In this document: positions 17,363 through 26,557 of the stretch, piece by piece
Position numbering within the stretch: position 1 is the stretch's first letter
How the letters are laid out: each line of letters begins with the position of its first letter
Origin: Gluconobacter frateurii
GTDB lineage: Bacteria > Pseudomonadota > Alphaproteobacteria > Acetobacterales > Acetobacteraceae
Assembly: GCF_002723955.1 (NCBI RefSeq)
Contig: NZ_BEWN01000002.1
Coordinates: forward strand, 372,001-436,000
DNA length: 64,000 bases
Reading direction: 5' to 3'
Program-made: the position numbers and the translations under genes
The notes under the pieces: generated by a model
What the model saw: the letters and a program-made list of their open reading frames with translations, nothing else
What the model was told of the DNA's origin: nothing
Databases searched by the model: none

Positions 17363-17380
17363 CTGGCACGCTTTCTGCAT
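17363..17380 (+). promoter_or_regulatory. Sigma-54 promoter upstream of paralogue 2
   Basis: The site reads CTGGCACGCTTTCTGCAT. GG (17365-17366) and GC (17377-17378) are exactly 10 bases apart, and the core differs by one base from the element at 8512-8528. Predicted transcription start is near 17390, about 30 bases before the ATG at 17422. Confidence 0.72.
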
Positions 17381-17421
17381 GAACTCTTCTGTCGAGGTTC
17401 TTCCTCCAGAGGAGTTCAGTC

Positions 17422-17832
17422 ATGTACACCACAACAATGCCCGGCTATGGCCGCGTCCATCAGGATACCGGACGAGATTACGTTCTGCTGATTTACGCGC
17501 TGTATCTGGCCGGCTTTTTTACCGGCATCACCGCGTTTATCGGGGTGACTCTTGCCCATATGAGCAGACGGTCCGCTACGGGTCTGAAACGTGCCCAGCT
17601 GGATTGGCAGATCAGGCTATTCTGGTTTGGCTTTCTTGCGCTTGCGGCGATCGGGATGATTCACCTTATGGTGGCCGGCTTGGGTGCAATAACGGGTGGG
17701 TTGGGCATGGTCTTCATGGTGATTCCATGGGGCCTGACTCTGGCGTGGGGGATCCTGACGGCCTGGGCGATCGTTCGAGGCATACATGCCGCGCTCATGA
17801 ACCGTTCCGTCATCTCTTCCACACCGTTCTGA
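17422..17832 (+). CDS. Small membrane protein, DUF4870-like (paralogue 2)
   Basis: A 136-residue relative of the preceding gene, also with about four membrane helices (LLIYALYLAGFFTGITAFIG, FWFGFLALAAIGMIHLMV, MVFMVIPWGLTLAWGILTAW). It has its own sigma-54-type promoter, so it can be switched separately from paralogue 1. GAGGAG lies about 8 bases before the start. Its stop overlaps an in-frame ATG of the next gene (TGATG at 17830), which suggests a two-gene operon with the exported repeat protein. Confidence 0.78.
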   Translation: MYTTTMPGYGRVHQDTGRDYVLLIYALYLAGFFTGITAFIGVTLAHMSRRSATGLKRAQLDWQIRLFWFGFLALAAIGMIHLMVAGLGAITGGLGMVFMVIPWGLTLAWGILTAWAIVRGIHAALMNRSVISSTPF

Positions 17833-17852
17833 TGCCAGAGAAAGTTTTTCAG

Positions 17853-18593
17853 ATGTCTTCTTTCCGCATGATGCTTCCCGCTCTTCTGGTCGCCACCTGC
17901 CTGTCTTCTTCAGGGGCGTTGGCGGCACCGCTCAATCAGAACGTCACGTCTGATGACCTGTCTTACACCACGCTGCCAGAAGGGGGTGTCATCTCCAGCA
18001 TGAGTGGTGACGTGCAGATCCAGACCTCCAATGGCCCTCTCTCCATTCGCGGAGTGAGTGGCGATATCAAGATATCAAAAAACGAGGGGCCAACCTCTCT
18101 GACCACAGTGAGCGGTGACGCCCAGATTGATCAGGGTCTGGGGGCCGTACAGATCAAGACTGTCAGCGGAGACATTTCCGTCGCCCATGCGGCAGGGGGA
18201 GCCGCGCTTATGACCGTGAGCGGCGACACGCAGTTGGGCGGGGCCGCAGGAGATGTAACGATCAAAAGTACCAGCGGTGATCAGGACGTCACGCTGGTTT
18301 CCGCTGGAAACGCACGCAAGATCATTCTTGAAACCGTCTCAGGCGATGTAACGCTTCATCTTCCGCATGATTTTGGCGGCACATTTGATATTGCACTTCG
18401 TCAGACCCGTCAGCAAAGCGCTGTTCCGCTGGAGCAGTCTCTGGGGCTGACGGTACAGTTTGGTCCTTGGGAAAGGCAGGGTCTTTCTATGAGTGAAACC
18501 CGAAAAATCACCGCTACCGGGACCGTCGGAAATGGGCAGGATCACGTTACGATCCGGGGTCTCTCAGGCAAAATACGGATTGTTCAGGACTGA
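17853..18593 (+). CDS. Exported DUF4097-type beta-repeat protein
   Basis: The 246-residue protein has a signal peptide (MSSFRMMLPALLVATCLSSS, cleavage after ALA near residue 25) followed by about seven repeats of roughly 20 residues that each carry an SGD turn, usually VSGD (GVSGDIKI, TVSGDAQI, TVSGDISV, TVSGDTQL, TSGDQDV, TVSGDVTL). This is the right-handed beta-roll seen in DUF4097 'putative adhesin' proteins. ATG 17853 follows AGAAAG; an ATG at 17832 in a TGATG overlap with the previous gene is an alternative and would add seven residues. It probably lies in the periplasm or on the cell surface. Role unknown. Confidence 0.78.
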   Translation: MSSFRMMLPALLVATCLSSSGALAAPLNQNVTSDDLSYTTLPEGGVISSMSGDVQIQTSNGPLSIRGVSGDIKISKNEGPTSLTTVSGDAQIDQGLGAVQIKTVSGDISVAHAAGGAALMTVSGDTQLGGAAGDVTIKSTSGDQDVTLVSAGNARKIILETVSGDVTLHLPHDFGGTFDIALRQTRQQSAVPLEQSLGLTVQFGPWERQGLSMSETRKITATGTVGNGQDHVTIRGLSGKIRIVQD

Positions 18594-19315
18594 TCTTTCC
18601 AACCCAGACGTTTCAGCGCCTCCGCCATGGCCGGAGGCGGTGGAGCAACGGCTTCCAGAGTATCTTCAGGTAAGGGTATATGCAGGCTGCGTGCCAGCAA
18701 GTGCAAGCCGCTGGCATCGCTTTTGCCATAAAGGCGGTCACCGACGATCGGCGTGCCAAGAGACGCGCAGTGAAGACGGGCCTGATGCGTCCGACCTGTG
18801 AGCAGTTCGAGCTCAAGCCAGCTCCGCCCGTTCGCGCGACCCAGGACGCGCCAGCGTGTTACGGCAGCGTCTCCTTTTGGGTCCACGATCATGCGCCATC
18901 CTGATGGATTGGATTGGCGCAGAAGGGGGGCGGAAATTTCGCCTTCGTTTTCCGGAGGTGTGCCTTCAACGATGGTCCAGTAAAGTTTCCGGACCTGTCG
19001 GTTCTGAAACGCGGCCTGTGCTTCGAGGAGTGCGGTTTTGCGTCGTGCGATCAGTAAGCAGCCAGACGTATCCGCATCCAGTCGATGGGCCAGCCATGGG
19101 CCGCCGCGCGGATGCGTGACCAAGCGCGTCTCAACGGAATCCTGCGTTGAAGGGCCGGGATGAACAGCCAGTCCCGCAGGTTTGTTCAAAACAAGAAAGC
19201 GCGGTGTTTCCAGCAGGACAGGAAGATCCTGCCCCAGATAGAAAAGGCCTCTTGGGGCAGGGGAGGGGGACTGTTCCGGTTTGGCAGGGCGCTGGCGCCG
19301 TCGATCATTCCTCAT
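18584..19315 (-). CDS. RluA family pseudouridine synthase
   Basis: The 243-residue enzyme has the RluA core: [21 protein letters not shown], the catalytic-aspartate motif [13 protein letters not shown], and [27 protein letters not shown]. It isomerises uridine to pseudouridine in rRNA or tRNA; the exact target site is not readable. There is no S4 domain. ATG 19315 is preferred to longer options that run into ftsK; it overlaps the ftsK stop by 11 bases, so the two are likely co-translated. It converges with the beta-repeat protein gene, overlapping it by 10 bases. Confidence 0.9.
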   Translation of the reverse strand: MRNDRRRQRPAKPEQSPSPAPRGLFYLGQDLPVLLETPRFLVLNKPAGLAVHPGPSTQDSVETRLVTHPRGGPWLAHRLDADTSGCLLIARRKTALLEAQAAFQNRQVRKLYWTIVEGTPPENEGEISAPLLRQSNPSGWRMIVDPKGDAAVTRWRVLGRANGRSWLELELLTGRTHQARLHCASLGTPIVGDRLYGKSDASGLHLLARSLHIPLPEDTLEAVAPPPPAMAEALKRLGWKDQS

Positions 19316-22034
19316 GGGAAGCTGGACGACGAGCCAGAATTTCGCGTTTGCCCACATGGTTGGCCGGGCCGATGATGCCTTCCTTTTCCATCTGGTCAAT
19401 CAGCTTGGCAGCGCGGTTATACCCAATCGACAGATGGCGCTGGATGAAGCTGGTCGAGGCGCGGCCTTCGGTCATGACGATATCCACAGCCTGTTCAAAC
19501 AGGCTGCCTTCTCCGTCGCCACCGCTTCCGCCGCCACCCAGGCTTCCGCCGGACGAGCCGCCTTCTTCATCTTCGCCGGACACCACATCGTCATTGTAGA
19601 TCGGGTCGCCCTTGGAGCGCAGATCTGCCACGACTTCTTCGACTTCCTCATCTGCCACGAACGGACCGTGGACACGCGTAATGCGACCGCCACCCTGCAT
19701 GAACAGCATGTCACCTTGGCCCAGAAGCTGCTCGGCGCCCTGTTCCTGAAGAATGGTGCGACTGTCGAACTTGCTGATGACCTGGAAGGAAATACGGGTC
19801 GGGAAGTTTGCCTTAATGGTACCGGTGATGACGTCAACGGACGGGCGCTGCGTCGCCATGATGACGTGAATACCAGCAGCACGGGCTTTCTGAGCCAGAC
19901 GCTGCACAGCCGTCTCGATTTCTTTGCCAGCAACCATCATCAGGTCGGCCATTTCGTCGATAACCACGACGATATACGGCAGGTTTTCCAGCGGGACCTG
20001 CTGCTCATCGAAGACGGGTTTGCCCGTCTCAGGGTCAAAGCCGGTCTGCACGCGACGCGTGACCATCTCGCCGGAGGCGCGAAGCTGGCTGACGCGTTCA
20101 TTGTAGCCGTTGATGTTACGGACCTGAAGCTGCGCCATCAGACGATAGCGGCGGTCCATTTCCTGCACCGTCCATTTGAGGGCGCTGACAGCCTTGGTCG
20201 GTTCCGTCACAACCGGCGTCAGAAGATGCGGAATGCCGTCGTAGATCGACAGTTCCAGAATCTTCGGATCAATCATGATCAGGCGGCACTCTTCCGGGCT
20301 GAGGCGGTAGAGCAACGACAGGATCATCGCATTCACGCCGACCGACTTACCCGAACCGGTCGTACCAGCCACCAGAAGATGCGGCATCTTGGCCAGATCC
20401 GTATAGACCGGAACGCCTGCAATATCCTTGCCCAGCGCGATCTGGAGGCGGCCCGTTCCGTTCGTCCATTCCGGCGTCAGCAGGAGTTCGGAGAAGTAAA
20501 CGGTTTCGCGCTTGGCGTTCGGGACTTCGATACCAATGACATTTCGTCCCGGCACCGTCGCAATACGAACGCTCAGCACGGACAGGGAGCGCGCTACGTC
20601 ATCGGCAAGACCGATTACGCGGGACGAGCGGATGCCAGGAGCGGGCTCCAGTTCGTACAGCGTGACGACAGGGCCTGCGTGGATGTCTCCAATTGTGCCC
20701 TGAACACCGTAGTCAGCCAGCACGCTTTCCAGCAGGCGCGCATTGGATTGCAGCGTTTCCTGTGAAGGACCTGTCGTTGCATGGGCCGGTGGTGGGTTTA
20801 GCAGAGACAGGGGAGGCAGTACCCAACCTGTCGCAGCAGGAGTGCGGGCTGGCATGGGGCGTGCAACAGGGTGTGGCTGTGCAGGGCGCTCTGGGCGACG
20901 CATGCCGAACAGGCTGCGGCGCTGTTCAGGCTCAGGTTCGGGCGGTTCAATGCTGCTTTGTGGAACATCATCGTCCGCATCGTCTTCAACATGCGAGCGC
21001 TGGATCGTCTGGACATTTCGCTGACGGGCAATCTGCGCCAGTCGTTCTGCATAGGGGTTGGACGGCGCCTCTTCTTCTTCCGCCAACTGGGGAGCAGGCG
21101 TGGGCGGTTCCTTGCGCAGTGCCGTAGGGTGCTCGTATGGGTCTTCCGTCGTTTCCATGGGAGGCTGCATCCAGCCCGTATTCTGCGGCACGAACGGAGA
21201 TGGACGCGTCCGTGGGTCGCTCTTGCCAAAGCTTCGACGCAGGAAGGAAAGCGGGGCGGCATCAGGAGCCGGAACGCCTCCCACAGTGCCGGGCTGGAAT
21301 TCGTACTGGCGCGGATCGGGCGCAGGGCGGTTCGATGCCTGCGGACCATTCATCCGACGGGCCAGAACAACAGGCTGGCGCGCCAGAAGAGCAGCACCCT
21401 GCCCCATGGCGCGCCATTCACGCCACTGAAGACCCATGGCCAGCGGCATGAGGATGCCCATGAGCAGCAGAACCAGAAACACTGCCAGTGCGCTACCTGC
21501 TGATCCGGCTTCGGCATGGGCCGCATCCAGCAGGCGATGGGCAAATGAAACGCCCATTTCGCCTCCAAGGCCAGCAGCCGTAGGCCATGCGACTTCAAGT
21601 CCCGGAATGAGCAACTGAAGTGTGCCAATAAAGGTCGCGCCCGCTGGCAGTAGAAGGAGCGCTGCGGCAATGCGGAGGATCGGCGCGCTCATGCCGTGGT
21701 GGCGGACCATGCGCCACGCCCAGGCCAGCAGAACCACAATCGGCAGACCGCTTCCCAGACCAAGCCACTGCACCAGACCATCGGAAATGGTTGCGCCCGT
21801 ACGGCCAAGGAGGTTTGTCGGTTCCGTACCCGTTGAGGTGTTGAAAGACGGATCGTGTGGATTGAAACTCCACAGCGCGATCCCAATAGCCACAGCGGCG
21901 ATCAGGAACCCAAGACCCAGCAACTCCAGCAGACGCGCGTTCAGCGCGCTCCGGAGTTTGGGTGTCATGTGACGGTCGTGTGCCTCACGGACAATGTTGC
22001 GCACTGTGCTGGTCGATCGGCTGAACACGGCCAA
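19305..22034 (-). CDS. ftsK: DNA translocase FtsK
   Basis: A 909-residue cell-division translocase. Four N-terminal membrane helices (residues about 35-190) anchor it at the septum. A proline- and glutamate-rich linker (about 250-410) follows. The RecA-like motor has Walker A GTTGSGKS with Lys563 and Walker [15 protein letters not shown]. The C-terminal gamma winged helix (about 845-905; [22 protein letters not shown]) reads KOPS-like signs. The start appears to be TTG at 22034; GTG two codons later is an alternative and ATG only appears at codon 23. A consensus -10 with an operator-like repeat lies just upstream. Confidence 0.95.
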   Translation of the reverse strand: MAVFSRSTSTVRNIVREAHDRHMTPKLRSALNARLLELLGLGFLIAAVAIGIALWSFNPHDPSFNTSTGTEPTNLLGRTGATISDGLVQWLGLGSGLPIVVLLAWAWRMVRHHGMSAPILRIAAALLLLPAGATFIGTLQLLIPGLEVAWPTAAGLGGEMGVSFAHRLLDAAHAEAGSAGSALAVFLVLLLMGILMPLAMGLQWREWRAMGQGAALLARQPVVLARRMNGPQASNRPAPDPRQYEFQPGTVGGVPAPDAAPLSFLRRSFGKSDPRTRPSPFVPQNTGWMQPPMETTEDPYEHPTALRKEPPTPAPQLAEEEEAPSNPYAERLAQIARQRNVQTIQRSHVEDDADDDVPQSSIEPPEPEPEQRRSLFGMRRPERPAQPHPVARPMPARTPAATGWVLPPLSLLNPPPAHATTGPSQETLQSNARLLESVLADYGVQGTIGDIHAGPVVTLYELEPAPGIRSSRVIGLADDVARSLSVLSVRIATVPGRNVIGIEVPNAKRETVYFSELLLTPEWTNGTGRLQIALGKDIAGVPVYTDLAKMPHLLVAGTTGSGKSVGVNAMILSLLYRLSPEECRLIMIDPKILELSIYDGIPHLLTPVVTEPTKAVSALKWTVQEMDRRYRLMAQLQVRNINGYNERVSQLRASGEMVTRRVQTGFDPETGKPVFDEQQVPLENLPYIVVVIDEMADLMMVAGKEIETAVQRLAQKARAAGIHVIMATQRPSVDVITGTIKANFPTRISFQVISKFDSRTILQEQGAEQLLGQGDMLFMQGGGRITRVHGPFVADEEVEEVVADLRSKGDPIYNDDVVSGEDEEGGSSGGSLGGGGSGGDGEGSLFEQAVDIVMTEGRASTSFIQRHLSIGYNRAAKLIDQMEKEGIIGPANHVGKREILARRPASHEE

Positions 22035-22069
22035 GTCTCGTCACCCCGTCGGTTTTTTGGATTACGGCT

Positions 22070-22091
22070 TTCAGATTACGTCTGAATTATA
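22070..22091 (-). promoter_or_regulatory. ftsK promoter -10 box with overlapping inverted repeat
   Basis: The minus strand has a perfect TATAAT (22086-22091). Directly beyond it is TTCAGA-N5-TCTGAA (22070-22086), a perfect inverted repeat that covers the expected transcription start. No clear -35 was found. The repeat does not match the alphaproteobacterial LexA box (GTTC-N7-GTTC), so the binding protein is unknown. Confidence 0.5.
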
Positions 22092-22121
22092 CCTGACAGG
22101 CCACTGAATACAGTAGGAAAA

Positions 22122-22721
22122 TTAAGGAACAGTGGATGAATGTCGCCAGATCGTCACCTTCGCCGCGCCGAATTTCCGGATTGAAAGCGGTTCGGCCGGA
22201 AGTGTGGGGGAAAAGTGTTCGGAAGGTGGCACAAACGGGGCAAAATCCTCGGTCGCGCCGGTCTCGGCAACGATCAGCGCCCCTTCTGCAATCCATCCGT
22301 TTCTGGCGAGCGCACGCAGACCCGATTCGACCAACGTCTTTCCGTATGGCGGGTCTAGGAAGATCAATGTGTGAGGCTCGGCGGCTTTCGGTGGATGCGT
22401 AACGCTGCAACTCAGCACGCGTGAGCGGTCACGGGCCCGGCAGATATCCAGATTGGTACGCAGGGCATTCAGCGCGTTGCGGTCCCGCTCGATGAAGGCC
22501 GCACGCTGTGCTCCACGGGACAGAGCTTCCAAGCCTAGCGCACCGGTTCCGGCATACCCATCCAGCACGATGGCCTGTTCCAGCTCTTCCTGACCATACC
22601 ATGGAGCATGGGCCAGCATGTCGAAAATGGCCTGACGCGTCCGGTCCGACGTTGGGCGCGTGCGCTCACCGGTTGGGGCCATGAGCGCACGGCCTTTGTT
22701 CTCTCCGCCAACAATCCGCAT
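22122..22721 (-). CDS. rsmD: 16S rRNA (guanine-966 N2)-methyltransferase RsmD
   Basis: The 199-residue SAM-dependent methyltransferase has MRIVGGENKGRAL at its start, RPTSDRTRQAIFDML, the SAM-binding VLDGYAGTGALGLEALSRGA, and the catalytic LIFLDPPYG. It modifies G966 of 16S rRNA during 30S assembly. It starts 3 bases after the rluB stop and belongs to the same minus-strand run. Confidence 0.96.
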   Translation of the reverse strand: MRIVGGENKGRALMAPTGERTRPTSDRTRQAIFDMLAHAPWYGQEELEQAIVLDGYAGTGALGLEALSRGAQRAAFIERDRNALNALRTNLDICRARDRSRVLSCSVTHPPKAAEPHTLIFLDPPYGKTLVESGLRALARNGWIAEGALIVAETGATEDFAPFVPPSEHFSPTLPAEPLSIRKFGAAKVTIWRHSSTVP

Positions 22722-22724
22722 GGA

Positions 22725-23522
22725 TCAGCGGGTCCGCTTACGCGTAGGAGCAGGCAGGTCGGGGATCTGCTCACGCAACGTCTTGCCGTTCACTTCCTCA
22801 AGCTCACGCGCTTTCAGGGAACCAAGCTGGAACGGCCCGTAAGACAGACGGATCAGACGGCTCACATGCAGGTTCAGGCCCTGCATCACACGACGGATCT
22901 CACGGTTCTTGCCTTCACGCAGAGAGACCGTCAGCCAAGAGTTATCGCCCTTCTTGGAATCCAGTTCCGCTTCGATAGAGCCGTATTTCACGCCTTCATA
23001 TTCGAAGCCGTTGACCAGTGAGGCCAGGCGCTTCTCATCCACCACACCGAACACGCGAACACGATAGCGCCGCACCCACGCATTGCCCGGTAGCTCCAGG
23101 CGGCGTGCCAGTTCGCCGTCATTGGTCAGCAGTAGAAGCCCTTCGGAGTTGATATCCAGCCGGCCAACGCTGATGACGCGCGGCATCCCTTCGGGAAGGG
23201 AATCAAAAACCGTCTTGCGTTCCTGCGGATCACGATGCGTGGTCAGGAGGCCGTCCGGCTTGTGATATCGCCACAGACGGGTGCGCTCGGGGTTGTCCAC
23301 GGGCTTACCGTCCACCAGCACGATATCGCCCGGTTGAACGAAGGTTGCCGGATGCGTGACGGGCTTGCCGTCAAGTTTGATGCGGCTGTCCTCGATCATG
23401 CGTTCCACATCCCGGCGACTTGCCACGCCAGCACGTGCCAGGAACTTGGCAATGCGTTCGCCTCTTGGTGCGTCGGATGTTTCGTTGGCGGTGTCAGGGG
23501 TCGGGTTGAGTTCTTCGGTCAT
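22725..23522 (-). CDS. rluB: 23S rRNA pseudouridine synthase, RluB/RsuA family
   Basis: A 265-residue enzyme with an N-terminal S4 RNA-binding domain (IAKFLARAGVASRRDVERMIEDSRI), the YHKPDGLLTTHRDP loop, and the catalytic-aspartate motif VGRLDINSEGLLLLTNDGEL. The C-terminal REGKNREIRRVM is typical. It probably modifies U2605 of 23S rRNA, though family members are hard to separate. ATG 23522 lies in an ATGA overlap with the preceding amidotransferase gene. Confidence 0.9.
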   Translation of the reverse strand: MTEELNPTPDTANETSDAPRGERIAKFLARAGVASRRDVERMIEDSRIKLDGKPVTHPATFVQPGDIVLVDGKPVDNPERTRLWRYHKPDGLLTTHRDPQERKTVFDSLPEGMPRVISVGRLDINSEGLLLLTNDGELARRLELPGNAWVRRYRVRVFGVVDEKRLASLVNGFEYEGVKYGSIEAELDSKKGDNSWLTVSLREGKNREIRRVMQGLNLHVSRLIRLSYGPFQLGSLKARELEEVNGKTLREQIPDLPAPTRKRTR

Positions 23523-24247
23523 CGTGCTGCTGCCTCCACCAGCGCCGCATACAGGCGACGGTCGCCGGGGTCGAGGGTGAATTCGGGATGCCACTGGACA
23601 CCAATGGCGAATTTCGGGCCGTCTAGTTCGATTGCTTCGATCACACCATCCGGTGCGAGAGCCGAAATCCGTGCCTCACCGGCGCTGCGGACGGCCTGAT
23701 GATGGGAGGAGTTTACCATCATTGTCGGGGTGCAGACAATTTCTGCCAGATGAGTATCTGGCACGATAGACACCGCATGCCCCGGTTCGTGCCGTGGATT
23801 GGGCTGTTCGTGTTCCAGTTCCGGCGGAAGATGCTGGATCAGCGTGCCACCGGCATTCACGGCCATAAGCTGCATGCCGCCACAGATCCCGAGAATGGGA
23901 ATATCTCGTTTTAATGCGGCACGCAGGAGCGCCAGTTCCGCTGAGGTCCGTGCGGGACGTGGGCTCGTCAGGGGATGAGGATCTTCATTATAAAGCACGG
24001 GATCGACGTCAAAGGCCCCACCCGTAATGATCAACGCATCCAGCCGCGCCACCATGGCTTCGGCATCAGCCGTGTAGCCCAGACAGACCGGTAATCCGCC
24101 AGCTTCACTAAGGGCCGTCAGGTAGTTTTCCCGCAGCGCGTGAAAGGGATAACGCGAGAATTTCCCATCGCCACCGGGCTCATGATCCAGCGTCAGGCCG
24201 ATGAGCGGGGCGGAATTCCGGAAACGGGATGGACGGGGCAGGGTCAT
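23519..24247 (-). CDS. Class I glutamine amidotransferase, peptidase C26 (PuuD-like)
   Basis: The 242-residue protein resembles gamma-glutamyl-GABA hydrolase. Seen: LIGLTLDHEPGG, the active-site LGICGGMQLMAVNAGG cysteine loop, PTMMVNSSHHQAV, and the catalytic GVQWHPEF. It would cleave a gamma-glutamyl amide; the natural substrate is not known from context, as no putrescine pathway genes are near. Start choice among 24247, 24256 and 24259 is uncertain because none has a strong ribosome site. The divergent tadA gene begins only 18 bases away. Confidence 0.88.
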   Translation of the reverse strand: MTLPRPSRFRNSAPLIGLTLDHEPGGDGKFSRYPFHALRENYLTALSEAGGLPVCLGYTADAEAMVARLDALIITGGAFDVDPVLYNEDPHPLTSPRPARTSAELALLRAALKRDIPILGICGGMQLMAVNAGGTLIQHLPPELEHEQPNPRHEPGHAVSIVPDTHLAEIVCTPTMMVNSSHHQAVRSAGEARISALAPDGVIEAIELDGPKFAIGVQWHPEFTLDPGDRRLYAALVEAAAR

Positions 24248-24265
24248 GCACCGCATCATCGCATC

Positions 24266-24730
24266 ATGATTCAGGCCGATACAAGCCGCGCCATGCAGAC
24301 GGCGCTTGATGCAGCGGACGAGGCTGCCCGTCATGGGGAAGTGCCCGTGGGAGCGGTCGTGCTTGACGCGGAGGGAAAAATTCTCGCCGTGGCCCGTAAT
24401 CGTGTGGAAGAACTCCATGACGGGTCAGCGCATGCTGAACTCCTGGCCATGCGCGAAGCCGCACAGAAACTTGGTTCACCGAGGCTGACAGGCTGCACAC
24501 TGGTTGTCACGCTGGAGCCATGCCCGATGTGTGCAGGGGCGATCGTGCATTTCCGCTGCGAACGCGTGGTGTTCGGGGCTTACGATCCGAAGGGAGGCGG
24601 CGTGGATCACGGCCCGCGTCTCTTTGAACGCCCGAATTGTCTGCATCGCCCGGAAGTCATTGGGGGCGTGCGGGAACGGGAGGCATCCGGGCAGCTCAAA
24701 GCCTTTTTCCAGCGCCTGCGAAGAGGGTGA
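24266..24730 (+). CDS. tadA: tRNA-specific adenosine deaminase
   Basis: A 154-residue zinc deaminase that converts adenosine 34 of tRNA-Arg(ACG) to inosine. The zinc site is SAHAELLAMREA (His and catalytic Glu) and LEPCPMCAGAI (two Cys). VPVGAVVLDAEGKILAVARNRVEE and YDPKGGGVDHGPRLF are family features. ATG 24266 is chosen; 24293 is possible. No room exists for a separate promoter of the usual length between it and the divergent C26 gene. Confidence 0.95.
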   Translation: MIQADTSRAMQTALDAADEAARHGEVPVGAVVLDAEGKILAVARNRVEELHDGSAHAELLAMREAAQKLGSPRLTGCTLVVTLEPCPMCAGAIVHFRCERVVFGAYDPKGGGVDHGPRLFERPNCLHRPEVIGGVREREASGQLKAFFQRLRRG

Positions 24731-24843
24731 CAAACAAAGACTTACGGATGTTTCACCTTCCGGTCAGCTTGGTGAACGGGAACGCAGTCCATAGTCTGGA
24801 CTTATAACGACCGAACCGTTCCTCTGTAACAATCGGGACTGAC

Positions 24844-26364
24844 ATGACCACACGTTTCCGCGCCTCCCTTGCTGCCCTCGCTACAACGACCTTCCTGGTG
24901 GCTGCTCCCGCCGCCATGGCGGACAATGGGGCCATCAAGCCGCAGACCAACGTTCAGGCGCTGCCGAATTTCGTCACGCTCGTGAAGCAGGTGAAGCCTG
25001 CCGTTGTTTCCATTACGGCCCATATCAAGGCTGACGTTGCCGAGCAGGAAGAAAACGGCCCGGGCGGCGACGGTGGCGGCATGCAGGGCTCGCCCTTTCC
25101 GTTCCCCTTCCCGTTCCAGATGATGCCTCAGCAACAGCAGCCCAACCGCACGGTGGAAGCCCGTGGATCTGGCTTCATCATCTCGGCTGATGGGTATGTC
25201 GTCACCAACAACCATGTTGTGAATGGTGCCACCAAGGTTACGGTCACGCTGGACGATGGCACCACGCTTCAGGCCAAGATCATTGGTCGTGACCCGAAGA
25301 CGGACGTCGCACTGCTCCGTGTAAAGCCGACCGGCAAGCTGCCGTTCATTGATCTTGGCGATTCTGATGAAGTCCAGCCGGGTGAGTGGGTCATTGCAGT
25401 GGGTAACCCCTATGGCCTGGGCGGAACCGTCACGGCGGGTATCGTCTCTGCTCTGGGGCGTGACCTGCATTCCGGTGCGTATAACGACTTCATTCAGGTG
25501 GATGCGCCGATCAATCACGGTAATTCCGGCGGCCCGCTGTTCACGCAGGATGGCAAGGTTGTTGGTATCAACTCCATGATTATCTCGCCAAATGGTGGCG
25601 GCTCGATCGGTATTGGTTTCGCTATTCCGTCCAACACTGTGAAGTCTGTCGTCGAGCAGCTTGAGAAGACCGGTCACGTCACGCGGGGTTATTTCGGCAT
25701 CGAAGGGCAGGACATTTCCCCGACGATGGCGCAGGCCCTCAACCTAAAGTCCCCGGAACCGGGTGCTCCGCCGCACGGAACGCTGGTTGCGTCCGTGTCC
25801 AAGGGGAGCCCGGCAGAGAAGGCTGGCATCAAGAGCGGGGATGTGATCCTCACGCTGAATGGTCATCCCGTGAAGAACGGTCACGATCTGGCGGTGAAGG
25901 TCGTTGCGATCGCGCCGGGCACAGATGCCACGGTGAACCTGCTGCGTGATGGCAAGCCGATGGACGTGAAGTTCACGGTGGGCAATCTCGCCAATCAGGA
26001 TCATGGCGGTGATGGTGCGGATAGCAGCCAGTCTGCCGGTGCCGGCAAGCTGGGTGTGTCTCTTGCATCCCTGACGCCGCGTGCCCGTCAGGAACTGGGC
26101 CTTGATGACAGTGTTCAGGGCGCAGTTGTCGCGGATGTTGCCCAGGGCTCGCCCGCTGACCAGTCCGGCATTCGTCCGGGTGACATCATCGTAGGTGTTG
26201 GAAACCACATCACGCCATCGCCCAAGGCCGTTGTGGCGCAGGTGAAGGAAGCTCTGGGCCGCAAGCAGCCGCCGCTTCTGCGGATACTGCGTGATGGTCA
26301 GCAGCTCTTCGTCGCAGTCTCGCCAGATGGCTCCGATGACAGCGGTTCGGACGACACACCGTAA
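24844..26364 (+). CDS. DegP/MucD-type periplasmic serine protease
   Basis: The 506-residue protein has a signal peptide (cleavage likely after AMA near residue 26), a trypsin-like domain with the triad His124 (TNNHVV), Asp154 (DVALLRV) and Ser228 (GNSGGPLF), and two PDZ domains (about 285-380 and 400-490). It degrades or refolds damaged envelope proteins. A glycine-, methionine- and proline-phenylalanine-rich loop (about 75-100) precedes the protease core. The name DegP, DegQ or MucD cannot be separated from sequence. A terminator follows. Confidence 0.94.
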   Translation: MTTRFRASLAALATTTFLVAAPAAMADNGAIKPQTNVQALPNFVTLVKQVKPAVVSITAHIKADVAEQEENGPGGDGGGMQGSPFPFPFPFQMMPQQQQPNRTVEARGSGFIISADGYVVTNNHVVNGATKVTVTLDDGTTLQAKIIGRDPKTDVALLRVKPTGKLPFIDLGDSDEVQPGEWVIAVGNPYGLGGTVTAGIVSALGRDLHSGAYNDFIQVDAPINHGNSGGPLFTQDGKVVGINSMIISPNGGGSIGIGFAIPSNTVKSVVEQLEKTGHVTRGYFGIEGQDISPTMAQALNLKSPEPGAPPHGTLVASVSKGSPAEKAGIKSGDVILTLNGHPVKNGHDLAVKVVAIAPGTDATVNLLRDGKPMDVKFTVGNLANQDHGGDGADSSQSAGAGKLGVSLASLTPRARQELGLDDSVQGAVVADVAQGSPADQSGIRPGDIIVGVGNHITPSPKAVVAQVKEALGRKQPPLLRILRDGQQLFVAVSPDGSDDSGSDDTP

Positions 26365-26390
26365 GATCTACGACTTGATCTGACAGCGCC

Positions 26391-26424
26391 AAGGCGGGGA
26401 GATGAAGGTCTTTCCGCCTTTTTC
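26391..26424 (+). terminator. Rho-independent terminator after the DegP-like gene
   Basis: AAGGCGG (26391-26397), a 16-nt loop, CCGCCTT (26414-26420) and further T. Confidence 0.75.
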
Positions 26425-26557
26425 ATGCCCGTTTTACGGAGTGAAGTAAGAGTTCTGTAACTGGACAGACCTGTCCGGATAAGTTTTTGTGATCTGCTGA
26501 AGCGTTCGTGCGTTACGGTCGCTTAAAACGCGGATCTGTCTAAGGATTTTTGGATCA

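Noticed and set aside
17346-17852. The long open frame upstream of the beta-repeat protein in its reading frame
   Set aside because: It overlaps the membrane protein gene out of frame. The signal peptide at 17853 marks the true start.
19281-20765. A 494-codon plus-strand frame opposite ftsK
   Set aside because: The minus strand encodes the FtsK motor with intact Walker motifs; the plus frame shows no family motif.
22070-22086. A LexA box at ftsK
   Set aside because: The repeat is TTCAGA-N5-TCTGAA, not the GTTC-N7-GTTC of alphaproteobacterial LexA sites, so I report it only as an unknown operator.
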